NCBI GenBank assembly: GCA_009691845.1
Contig: SIAJ01000062.1
Span: forward strand, 1-34,917
Direction of reading: 5' to 3'
From: Gemmataceae bacterium
GTDB taxonomy: Bacteria; Planctomycetota; Planctomycetia; Gemmatales; Gemmataceae
DNA: 34,917 nt
Shown: piece by piece, positions 23,697-31,485 of the stretch
How positions within the stretch are numbered: position 1 is the first letter of the stretch
How the letters are laid out: the number at the start of each line of letters is the position of its first letter
Position numbers and translations under genes: made by a program
The notes under the pieces: model-generated
Told to the model about the DNA's origin: nothing
Database searches by the model: none
What the model saw: only the letters and a program-made list of their open reading frames with translations

Positions 23697-25351
23697 ATGA
23701 GCGTTCGGCGAAACGTCCGGCTATCACTTGAGCCGCTGGACGGCCGTGAGCTTCGCCAGCGCCACGATCCCGGCCAATCCCGTCCCTACATCTGCCAGCT
23801 TGACCGTTGCCCCGACAACTGCGCCGACGCAACACTATCAGCACATTCGCGTGGCCATGCTGGCGTACTTCGGCACGCCGATCGGGCCGTACGAAACTAA
23901 TCTGCTCCGCAAGAGCGTCGATCTCGTAATTCCCAGCCTGAGCTATCTGAATCAAATCGACTCGGTGGCGTCGGGCACGCCGCCGATGATCTACACGAAC
24001 GTATCGAACATCTACGGCGAACTCCTGACGGATTGGCTGAACTACGCGGATCGCAAGGGTTTCAACCGCGAGGGGGCGTTCTACCACGTCAACAAGGCAA
24101 CGCCGTTCTCGGGGGATAGCGGTTCGTCCAAGCCGGTGAACTGGTTCTGGTCGATCCAACGCGGCCGCGACACGCACGGTTGGCTCGATCTGACGCAAGT
24201 CACCAAATCGGGAGCGCCGAGCGGGACGTTCGCCCCGACTGGCCAATCCATCGTCCTCGGCTATCCGGAAAAGTTCCACGAGATCAATCTGAACCTGAAG
24301 AGCCTTGGCTCGAAAACCTGGTCGGCCGAGTTGGAATACTCGACGGCCCGCGATGCACAGGGACGCCCGACTGGGTGGAAGTCGCTGCGAACCCTGACGG
24401 ACACAAGTCGTGGCCTCAAGAAATCGGGAACGCGGACATTCGACCCGCCGTCGGATTGGCGAACGTCGAAGGTGACAGGCTCCGACTACCTGTACCAAGT
24501 CCGCTTTCGGACCACCGGCATCGGCATCCGCACCAGTCGCCACCTCCGTTTTTGGCCGCGATTACGTGTCCGCTCTGGGGACTACTCGTGGGACGATTCC
24601 CGCCTTTGATGCCACGGCCGACCGGAACCACGAGGGTTACTTGTCGAACTCGGAATATGTTCGTCGTCGAATCGGCTTCGACGCTCGCTTCTTCTATGAA
24701 AGCCGGCTCTTCTATCCCTCTTATGGGCAACCGCGATTCGCAACCAAGCCCGGCCAACGGCGGCTTCCGCAACTGGGCGGTCGATTTTTTGAAACGATTC
24801 CTGGCGGCCAATCCGAAAGCCGACGGTCTGTTTCTCGATAACTCATTCGGACGATTGCAGACAGACCCGCGTGGCCTGAGCGAATCGACCGCGAAGTATG
24901 CCGACGATTATGCCTCGCTTGCGGGCAGCATCGAATCCGGAATCGGCCTGAAATGGGTGCTGGCCAATACGGCCGGCAGCGGGGTGAGTGCCGACCCGTT
25001 GGCAAAGTACGGCATCTCCTATGTGGAAGAATTCGCCCTTCGACCACGTTCGACTAGGAGTTGGCACGCGAACACGGCGGCTGGATTGCCTCCCGAGCCA
25101 GCGGTCCCGGAACGCCCGACACGCCGACGCCGGCCCTTAACGCCCACACTAACCCGGTATATCTTGAACACGGCGGGAAGACGTATAGATTGGCAGCCGA
25201 AGCCCGGTTGTTCCTCAAATGGATCGATCAATTCGAACCGGTCCTCCGTGGCCGTGACCGATTCCCCACGCCCAAACATCGCGAGCAGGCCCTCGACCAA
25301 CCGGAAGCCGCACGTAATGTGTACGTACGAATCGCTGGAGATGCCAAGTAA
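23697..25351 (+). pseudogene. Secreted glycoside-hydrolase-like protein with LEPLDGR N-terminus, broken
   Basis: The N-terminus MSVRRNVRLSLEPLDGREL matches the 'LEPL(D/E)xR' leader seen on planctomycete secreted proteins. The body reads through 'HIRVAMLAYFGTPIGPYETN', 'SVDLVIPSLSYLNQIDSV', 'NYADRKGFNREGAFYHV', 'FLKRFLAANPKADGLFLDNS' and 'KWVLANTAGSGVSADPLAKY', a layout that suggests a TIM-barrel hydrolase (possibly hypothetical glycosyl hydrolase family 15). Reading this sequence requires changing frame near 23754, 24540, 24750 and 25050. The longest single frame is 23728-24609. Homology at the protein level is otherwise smooth, so the gene was intact recently or the sequence has errors. Function is a guess; the broken state is seen directly. 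Confidence 0.7.
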
Positions 25352-25378
25352 CCCGCAACCGTATTCAGGAGTCGCACC

Positions 25379-26233
25379 ATGAAACCCCTTTCATTCGCAA
25401 TTGCCATGCTCACTACTCCACTTTTTGCCGCTGAACCGGAAGAGATTCGCAAAGCCGTGACGCTTTACGCGTCCTTCGATGCCGAACTCCGTGCCGATCG
25501 TGGCGGTGGTGAGCTTGCCTTGAAAACGCGATTCAATCACGAATCACAGAAGGGCGAATTCGTCGTCGAGAAGGGGATTAGCGAGAAAGCTTTTCACATC
25601 GCTAAGGGCAAGGGCGTGAGTGGCGGAGCACTCGACGCGACGGACGTTCTGCCTCGCAATGGCCGTATCTTCTTCCCGGCGAAAGGAAATATCTCCTTCA
25701 AGAAAGGAGGCTGGGGTGGGGCCGTTTCCGTTTGGTGCAACACCGATCCGAACACACTTTTGAAGACCAAGTTCTGCGATCCGATTCAGATCACCCAGAA
25801 GGGTGCTAACAACGGCGGGCTCTGGTTCGACTTCAACGATGCCAAACCTCGTGACCTGCGTCACGGTGCTTTCCCGGCCGTGCCTCCCGATGGCAAGCCT
25901 ATTGGTGAGGACGACCCCAAGGCCCCAATGGTTCGCGTGCCAGGTATCGACTGGAAAGTCGGCGATTGGCACCACATCGTGCTCAATTGGTCGAACTTTG
26001 ACACCGGCAAAGCCGACGCGGTTTCCGCCCTGTACATCGATGGCAAACTGATCGGCGAAGTAAAGGACCGTGCCATCGCCATGGACTGGGACATCGAAAA
26101 AGCGGGCATCTATGTCGCGGTGGGCTACATCGGCCTGTTGGACGAACTGGCCGTGTTCAATCGTACCCTCACGCTTGCCGAAATACACGCCCTCCAAAAA
26201 CAGCCTGGCATGCTGGGCAAAGCGAAGAACTAG
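25379..26233 (+). CDS. Exported LamG/concanavalin A-like domain protein
   Basis: A 284-residue protein with a short signal peptide (MKPLSFAIAMLTTPLFA-AEP). The body is a beta-sandwich of the LamG/concanavalin-like type: 'AVTLYASFDAELRAD' at the first strand, 'GGWGGAVSVWCNTDPN', 'GIDWKVGDWHHIVLNWSNFD', 'ALYIDGKLIGEV', and the diagnostic C-terminal 'LLDELAVFNRTLTLAEIHAL' (from 253). Such domains bind sugars or proteins outside the cell. An AGGAG with an 8-base gap precedes the ATG. It starts 27 bases after the broken gene and may have been co-transcribed with it. It converges on the hydrolase at 26271. Confidence 0.85.
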   Translation: MKPLSFAIAMLTTPLFAAEPEEIRKAVTLYASFDAELRADRGGGELALKTRFNHESQKGEFVVEKGISEKAFHIAKGKGVSGGALDATDVLPRNGRIFFPAKGNISFKKGGWGGAVSVWCNTDPNTLLKTKFCDPIQITQKGANNGGLWFDFNDAKPRDLRHGAFPAVPPDGKPIGEDDPKAPMVRVPGIDWKVGDWHHIVLNWSNFDTGKADAVSALYIDGKLIGEVKDRAIAMDWDIEKAGIYVAVGYIGLLDELAVFNRTLTLAEIHALQKQPGMLGKAKN

Positions 26234-26270
26234 AGTGTCGATTGCCCACCCATCTCACGACGCTTGGCTC

Positions 26271-27509
26271 TCACTTCCCGGCCGGAAGTTCCACCACAAT
26301 CTCCGCGTCGAACACCAGCTTGGGGTCGCCGCGGCCGACGAGCGTTTGGATCGTCGTACCCACCGTGCGCGTTGGCGTGCCCGAGTACAGTTCCTTCCCC
26401 ATGTGCGTGACCTTCACCGGCTTATCAAGATCCATCATGCGGTCGTCGAGCCGAATGAGGAGCTTGCCGACCTTCTCGGCAGTCGTGATGTGAATCGTCT
26501 GCCCATCGCGATTTGCAATCACGAGCGAATCGCTTTTCGCCTCCGCCTTCGGCACCGCCAGCCAGTAGGAACGGTCGTGCGGTGTTCCGGTCTGTTTCCA
26601 CACGACCTTTTCCGGGATGGGATTGCGTGTGAACTTCGCCATCCACGGCAACGCGGCCTTGTCCTCCAGGTTCATCCAGTGTCCTTTGCCCTCGTGGATT
26701 TTCACGAAGTGTTCGTAACCTTTGGGGTCGGCTTTTTGCAGTTTGTCGAGTTGCTCTCCGTATTCCTTGCCAACCTTGTTGCGGTTGTACGCGGAATCGT
26801 TGCCGCCAACCTGGAGGGCGAACGGAACATTGCGAAGCGATAGCAACGAGACACCATTCGGATGCCCCGCCATCATCGCGGCACCGGCCCAGTAGTCGGC
26901 CATGCGGGGCGCAAGTTGATAGACGCCATCACCGCCTGCCGAGTAGCCGAGCACATAGACCTTATCCGCATTGACCTCTTCGTGAACGATCAGGTCCTCG
27001 ATGAGCCGGCCAAACATGCGGTCGATGTGCCCTTCGTGCCAGAGATTCCAGGTGTTGGTTGGGGCACGCGGCGCGAGGTAGATCCCCTCTTCCACCTGGT
27101 AGAGCTTTTTCTGGTTCTCGTACTGCGAATCGTTCACGTTCTTTGGCGCGCCACCACCGCCGTGCATCGAGATCCACAAGCTACGTCCACTGGCAGGCTT
27201 GGTGCCAAACGTCTTGTAGAAGAACGGCATCTCCAGCGTGCCATCCACGAGCAGGCGGTCCTTGATCTCTTTCTCGCGCTCCTTGCGAATCGCGGCAGCA
27301 TGAGCCTTCCAAATCGCCTCGCGTGCGGTGGCCGCATCTGTCTTTGTGAGCGGCACCTTGGCGAAGTCCTTCTCGCCAAGACCCGGGAGCGATGGCGACT
27401 TCTCCAACGAAGCGTGAAGAGCCTTCACGGCCTCCGCCGACTTACCGGCATCCGGCCCGGCGGCGCACAGGGAGGAAGTGACCAACAATAGGATGTACGT
27501 CGTACGCAC
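26271..27509 (-). CDS. Exported alpha/beta hydrolase (esterase-like)
   Basis: A 412-residue secreted serine hydrolase. The GTG at 27509 is chosen because it begins a clean signal peptide (VRTTYILLLVTSSLCAAG) and follows AAAGGAA; the longer frame to 27599 has no such site. The oxyanion-loop HGGGG is at 116-120, the nucleophile Ser190 is in GYSAGG, Asp238 in GGNDSAY is a candidate acid, and His277 in GKGHW completes the triad. The core resembles the LpqC/PHB-depolymerase-like group of esterases. The last ~100 residues form a separate beta-rich domain ('KSDSLVIANRDGQTIHITTA'). The gene follows the transglutaminase-like gene on the same strand after 73 bases containing a hairpin. The substrate is unknown. 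Confidence 0.85.
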   Translation of the reverse strand: MRTTYILLLVTSSLCAAGPDAGKSAEAVKALHASLEKSPSLPGLGEKDFAKVPLTKTDAATAREAIWKAHAAAIRKEREKEIKDRLLVDGTLEMPFFYKTFGTKPASGRSLWISMHGGGGAPKNVNDSQYENQKKLYQVEEGIYLAPRAPTNTWNLWHEGHIDRMFGRLIEDLIVHEEVNADKVYVLGYSAGGDGVYQLAPRMADYWAGAAMMAGHPNGVSLLSLRNVPFALQVGGNDSAYNRNKVGKEYGEQLDKLQKADPKGYEHFVKIHEGKGHWMNLEDKAALPWMAKFTRNPIPEKVVWKQTGTPHDRSYWLAVPKAEAKSDSLVIANRDGQTIHITTAEKVGKLLIRLDDRMMDLDKPVKVTHMGKELYSGTPTRTVGTTIQTLVGRGDPKLVFDAEIVVELPAGK

Positions 27510-27532
27510 GGTAAGTGTTCCTTTGGGTTCAT

Positions 27533-27580
27533 CCACAGATCGAACTCCGAGAAGAGATCTCTGATCTGCGTAATCTGTGG
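27533..27580. terminator. Hairpin after the transglutaminase-like gene
   Basis: CCACAGAT (27533-27540) pairs with ATCTGTGG (27573-27580); between them AGAGATCTCT is itself self-complementary. The element lies directly past the minus-strand stop at 27583 and ahead of the next minus-strand start at 27509, so it may separate the two transcripts. Confidence 0.4.
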
Positions 27581-27582
27581 GT

Positions 27583-28737
27583 CTATTTTTCCAAAACAAT
27601 CTCGATCATCTGGTTCTTTCCGACCGCCTCCGTCTTGATGGCCTTTTCAACTTTGCCCGCCTTGATCGTGTACTCGGTATTCGGCTTCAGCTCGAAGTTC
27701 AGGAAGTCGTTGGCATCCGCCTTTTCATCGCGTGACTTCCCCTCCAGCTTTACGTTCGCGTCCCCTTTGGGCGAAACCGTGACCGCCACGGCGACGCGTT
27801 TCTTGCTCGCGTCGATCACTCGTATCGAGACACGTACGGCTGCCGTTTTCGGCGCTGCCTTCTTCGTGTAACGCTCGGTCACGTTTTCGGCCGGGACTTC
27901 CTTGTAGCCCATCGCCCACACAAGCGGGAAATGCTGCTTGGTCTTACGGAAACTGCTGGCATAGATCCCATGCTCGAACGAGTCCTTCTTGGCCTCGGCC
28001 GCATTGCCCACGAACCAGCCGCGATTCAGGCCGTTCTTGTCCTGCTCGCAGGCACCCGTGAAGTGCCATTCCTGATCCCAGATTTCGACCCACGTATGGT
28101 TGCCAGTCTTGTTTGCCCACAACGGCGTACCCACCAGCCGGGCCGGCACGCACACGGCCCGACACGCATCGCTCAGCACAATTGACAGTCCCGTGCAAGA
28201 CGCCTTGCCTTGCTCGATCGATTCCTTTGGGCTTTGGTTTGGCAACTTGCGTTTTGTGGAGTAACCGAGCTTCAGCTTGGGGAAGATGTCCGTGTTGAGT
28301 TTCTGTGCCGCCTCGGCCGGTGTCTTGCAGCCTTTCACGATCGGCATGCACATGTCGTAGAACTCTTTTCGCCAGGCATCGCGACTCTCGTCCACGTTGG
28401 CATAGGCGAGAACGTCATTCAAAAAGATGTCTTCCGGAATACCCTTGCCCCAGGGGACCTCAGCCCGGGCCTTGTAGGCCAGTTCGGAATTCGTCAGCAG
28501 GAACTCGGCCTTCAGACTCTTCAAGTCCGATGTCGGCATGTTGGCGATGAGGAAGGTCATGCCCGGGCGTTGGTCCTTGGGAACACCGGCCAACGCCTTC
28601 TCCAGTTCGGGCCGATTGTCCGTGGCCTTCGCGAGCGCCTGCTCGACGTCTTCCGACCACCACTTACTGGGCGTATCGGCGTGGAGCGCCGGACAAGCGA
28701 GAACGAACGCGGACAGGAGTAGAATGCGAGCGTTCAT
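27583..28737 (-). CDS. Exported transglutaminase-like protein
   Basis: A 384-residue secreted protein. The signal peptide is MNARILLLSAFVLACPALHA. The central part is a transglutaminase-like papain-fold domain: Cys181 in GKASCTGLS, His214 in GNHTWVEIW, and an acidic residue near 233 in GACEQDKNG are the expected triad. A helical N-domain precedes it, and a C-terminal beta domain ('VRVSIRVIDASKKRVAVAVT') follows, similar to carbohydrate- or protein-binding sandwiches. The ATG at 28737 follows GAGGGA with a 7-base gap; the frame open to 28878 is rejected. Bacterial members are proteases or cross-linkers; which applies is unknown. It diverges from larE. Confidence 0.85.
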   Translation of the reverse strand: MNARILLLSAFVLACPALHADTPSKWWSEDVEQALAKATDNRPELEKALAGVPKDQRPGMTFLIANMPTSDLKSLKAEFLLTNSELAYKARAEVPWGKGIPEDIFLNDVLAYANVDESRDAWRKEFYDMCMPIVKGCKTPAEAAQKLNTDIFPKLKLGYSTKRKLPNQSPKESIEQGKASCTGLSIVLSDACRAVCVPARLVGTPLWANKTGNHTWVEIWDQEWHFTGACEQDKNGLNRGWFVGNAAEAKKDSFEHGIYASSFRKTKQHFPLVWAMGYKEVPAENVTERYTKKAAPKTAAVRVSIRVIDASKKRVAVAVTVSPKGDANVKLEGKSRDEKADANDFLNFELKPNTEYTIKAGKVEKAIKTEAVGKNQMIEIVLEK

Positions 28738-28904
28738 GTGAACATCCCTCGGAGAGTGCCCGAAAACGAAGCTGAATCTTAATGTATTCCGAAACGCGAG
28801 CCAAGTAAAAAATAGGAATTCGTTGCAATCGAGTTTCGATACAAATTGAGCCACGCCGCAACTCGCTGGCGGTCCCATTACACTCGCGATATACTGGACT
28901 TAGG

Positions 28905-29756
28905 ATGAATGCCCTGCTGCCTGAAACCGATTCCAAGTCCGCTCGCCTGCTGGCGGTTATGGGTTCGTACGTCGATGGCGTGGCCGTTGCCTTCAGTGGC
29001 GGCATCGACAGCACCGTGGTCGCAGCCGCGGCATTCCGGACGCAAGGTGAGCGAGCGATCGCGGTGACGGCTGACAGTGCTAGCGTTCCTCGCCGCGAGT
29101 TGGACGATGCCAGCCGGCTGGCGAAGTTGATCGGCATTCGTCACGAGATCATTCCGACCCAAGAATTCGCGAATCCGGACTACCAGAAAAACGACGGCGC
29201 TCGCTGCTATTACTGCAAGAGCGAACTCTACGATCAGATTCTCGCTCGCCTGCCAGCACTTGGGGTTCGCACAGTCTGTAGCGGGGCCAACCTGGACGAC
29301 TTGGGCGACTATCGCCCGGGCCTGACTGCAGCGGCCGAGCGGAACATTCGCCATCCGCTGCAAGAGGCCAAGTTCACCAAAGCAATGGTTCGCGACCTGG
29401 CTCGTGAATGGGAATTGCCTACCTGGGACAAACCTGCTTCGCCCTGTTTGTCGAGTCGGTTGGCTCCGGGAATGGCGGTGACAGTCGAACGGACGGCCCG
29501 CATCGAGGCAGCCGAGGAGTACCTTAAACAGATGGGGCTTCGAGAGTGCCGGGTTCGCCTGCATGAAGGGGAGTTGGCCCGGATTGAAGTACCCAGTGGG
29601 TCGATTGCACGATTGGCGGACACGAATGTCCGGGCAGGATTGGCCGAGACATTTCGTACACTCGGGTTTCGCTTTATCACTCTCGATCTGGAAGGATTTC
29701 GGAGCGGGAGCATGAACGAGTTGGTCAGTTTGGAGATTCGGGAGAAATACCGGTAG
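28905..29756 (+). CDS. larE: ATP-dependent sacrificial sulfur transferase LarE
   Basis: Inserts sulfur into the pyridinium biscarboxylate precursor of the nickel-pincer (NPN) cofactor used by lactate racemase and related enzymes. The 283-residue product has the PP-loop SGGIDST at 31-37, RCYYCKSELYD with Cys101 and Cys104, 'SGANLDDLGDYRPG', and PCLSSR with Cys181, the residue corresponding to the sulfur-donating cysteine of the Lactiplantibacillus enzyme. Cys101/104/181 could instead hold an iron-sulfur cluster, as in some LarE proteins. Partner genes larA, larB and larC are not in the window. The start has no clear ribosome-binding site. Confidence 0.92.
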   Translation: MNALLPETDSKSARLLAVMGSYVDGVAVAFSGGIDSTVVAAAAFRTQGERAIAVTADSASVPRRELDDASRLAKLIGIRHEIIPTQEFANPDYQKNDGARCYYCKSELYDQILARLPALGVRTVCSGANLDDLGDYRPGLTAAAERNIRHPLQEAKFTKAMVRDLAREWELPTWDKPASPCLSSRLAPGMAVTVERTARIEAAEEYLKQMGLRECRVRLHEGELARIEVPSGSIARLADTNVRAGLAETFRTLGFRFITLDLEGFRSGSMNELVSLEIREKYR

Positions 29757-29764
29757 AGTTCGCC

Positions 29765-29818
29765 GAGCCTGAAGCGTAAGCGAAGGCAGCGGTTTGCCTT
29801 CGCTTACGCTTCAGGCTC
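29765..29818. repeat. Long perfect palindrome after larE
   Basis: A 23-base arm (29765-29787, GAGCCTGAAGCG...GGC) is exactly complementary to 29796-29818 over an 8-nt loop, AGCGGTTT. It begins 8 bases past the larE stop. No T-tract follows. Length and perfection suggest a mobile palindromic repeat (REP or MITE-like) used as a transcript end. Confidence 0.65.
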
Positions 29819-29854
29819 CGCAGTCACTCATCGCTTTTGGATGGACAGACCCTC

Positions 29855-30109
29855 ATGACGCCATTACCCGCTGCCTCGGCACTCGATCAGTTCTTCCTGG
29901 ACGCGCGCGCTAGAATTCTGGATGTGGCGGCCACGCTCGACCGACTCGATCGCGGGGAGGGAACTTCGGCTGGCGATCCACGAGTGGAAAAACTGCGCAA
30001 GGCGGTGTTAATTCTGTTGGAACAAAGCAGCGGACGTGCGGAGCGAATACAACAGATATTCTCTCTGGAATACAATCCGACCTGGCCCGTACCCAAGCCA
30101 CGTTACTAA
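29855..30109 (+). CDS. Small hypothetical protein
   Basis: An 84-residue acidic/basic helical protein without a signal peptide. It reads 'FFLDARARILDVAATLDRLD', then R-G-E-G, 'DPRVEKLRKAVLILLEQSS', and ends 'RAERIQQIFSLEYNPTWPVP'. The pattern suggests two or three helices and I recall similar small proteins only as planctomycete hypotheticals. The ATG at 29855 is preferred over the TTG at 29837, though neither has a strong ribosome-binding site. It lies 33 bases ahead of the first zinc-ribbon gene on the same strand and may be part of that transcript. Confidence 0.6.
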   Translation: MTPLPAASALDQFFLDARARILDVAATLDRLDRGEGTSAGDPRVEKLRKAVLILLEQSSGRAERIQQIFSLEYNPTWPVPKPRY

Positions 30110-30142
30110 CTCGCCACCTGTCGCGCCGAGCCCCCCGCATTC

Positions 30143-31429
30143 ATGCCGATCAAAGTTACCTGCCCCGAGTGCCACGCAACCTTCCTTGTGGGCGACGAGT
30201 TCGCCGGTCGGCCAGGCCGCTGTCCGGAATGCACGGCCGTCATTATCGTGGCAGGCCCGAACCTGCAAGCACCTGAGATTCATCTCGATCCTTCGCCATA
30301 TCAGGCGGCCAGAGGGGTTGAGGCCTACGAGGACTTTCCGGACCGGGCTCGACGCCGCCGCGAGGAAGACGAACAACGATCCGATTACGAGCGCGACGAT
30401 TACGACGACCGGGCGGTCGAGTTTAAGGTCGATTTAGAGGCACGAGCCAAGGCGTGGTCGCGTGTCTACAAGGGCCTGGGATACATTCAGATCGCGGTGA
30501 TTCTGTATTTCTTCAACCAGGTTTTGCAAAGTGTGTTCTTCGTAGTTCATGGCGGGATGGATCCGAAGGACCCGAACGCCCTGCCGGACAGTGGCGAACT
30601 TGCCATTGGGTTGGGCGTCGCTTTCATCATGCTTTTTGCATGCGTGTTCTGGATTCTAGGGCGGCTCTCTTTAATCAGAACGCCGTACTTGCCAGCACGC
30701 GGATGGGCGAAGGGCAGCTTTTTCATGGTGCTGGCAAGCATCGCGTCGTTGTTTGGTCTCTGCTGCCTGTTTATGATGGCACTGGGTGCACTAGCGAACG
30801 GACCAAACCCTGGTGCCGCTGCCTTCTTGATGTTTGCCGTCCTGATGGCACTTCTTGCCATGCTTCTGGTGGCGGGTGGAGAATTATGCGGAATGATGGC
30901 CCTCGCCAAGATTTGCGATGGCCTGCGTGCGCCGAGCGCAGCCAACTGGGCAAGGATGTCGATGGTTTTGATGTTCGTGCTGATCGGCGTCCTCCTGGTT
31001 GGTGCGTGCGGAATAGGCATCTATGGCGCGGAGCAGCAGCGGAAGAAGCAGGCACAGAACGCGAATATTCAGAATCCGGACCAGAATCCGCCACCGATCG
31101 TCAAAGGAGGACCAGCCCCGAAAGGAAAGAAAGGGGATGTCAAGAAAGATCCGCCTGTCGTTCCAAAGGACCCTCCTGGAGGCCCGAATGTTCAGCCGCC
31201 GCAACCGCAGCAGCCGAATCCGTTCGAGGACGATGGGTTGGACGAGAGCACGAGGATCATCTTTCAGGCCTGCATGGTTGGGTTGATTCTGCTTTATCTC
31301 ATCCAGTACAGCATCGCCCTTCAGAAAGGGCGACGCGCGATTCGAGCCGAGATTCGGCATTTGACCGGTGTGCCGGAAGATGGGTACGAACAACACCGCG
31401 ACGAACACTATTCAAGCTCGGGTCTATAG
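30143..31429 (+). CDS. Zinc-ribbon protein with six membrane segments (first of four)
   Basis: A 428-residue protein of unknown function. Cys7, Cys10, Cys27 and Cys30 (CPECHATF ... RCPEC) form a CxxC-x16-CxxC ribbon. A charged, Arg/Asp/Glu-rich linker (about 50-105) leads to five closely spaced membrane segments starting near 'GYIQIAVILYFF'. A Pro/Gln/Lys-rich linker (about 305-375) separates them from a sixth segment ('ACMVGLILLYLIQYSIAL') and a short basic tail. The motif after the second segment, 'LGRL...LPARGWAKGS', recurs in altered form in the two other membrane members of the cluster. The N-terminal ribbon would be cytoplasmic if the short linkers obey the positive-inside rule. Confidence 0.8.
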   Translation: MPIKVTCPECHATFLVGDEFAGRPGRCPECTAVIIVAGPNLQAPEIHLDPSPYQAARGVEAYEDFPDRARRRREEDEQRSDYERDDYDDRAVEFKVDLEARAKAWSRVYKGLGYIQIAVILYFFNQVLQSVFFVVHGGMDPKDPNALPDSGELAIGLGVAFIMLFACVFWILGRLSLIRTPYLPARGWAKGSFFMVLASIASLFGLCCLFMMALGALANGPNPGAAAFLMFAVLMALLAMLLVAGGELCGMMALAKICDGLRAPSAANWARMSMVLMFVLIGVLLVGACGIGIYGAEQQRKKQAQNANIQNPDQNPPPIVKGGPAPKGKKGDVKKDPPVVPKDPPGGPNVQPPQPQQPNPFEDDGLDESTRIIFQACMVGLILLYLIQYSIALQKGRRAIRAEIRHLTGVPEDGYEQHRDEHYSSSGL

Positions 31430-31485
31430 GGTAATTGAGAATCATAAAACCGGTTCGCCCCCTCACCTCGTTTGGAACCGACGCG

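Noticed and set aside
24180..24560. Plus-strand frame extending far upstream of the 'FLKRFLAANPKADG' segment
   Set aside because: In this part the translation is a shadow; the real protein sequence lies in the frame 23728-24609 until the change near 24540.
1779..25351. General poor sequence quality as the cause of all frame changes
   Set aside because: Lesions are confined to two loci while about twenty other genes are intact, so a global error rate is unlikely; local errors remain possible and are noted in the findings.
26070..26843. Plus-strand frame of 257 codons across the LamG end and hydrolase
   Set aside because: It runs antisense to the hydrolase with its Ser-Asp-His triad and shows no domain of its own.
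28890..28895. TATACT before larE as a -10 box of a near-leaderless transcript
   Set aside because: No convincing -35 element and a single hexamer is weak evidence, although the lack of a ribosome-binding site would fit.
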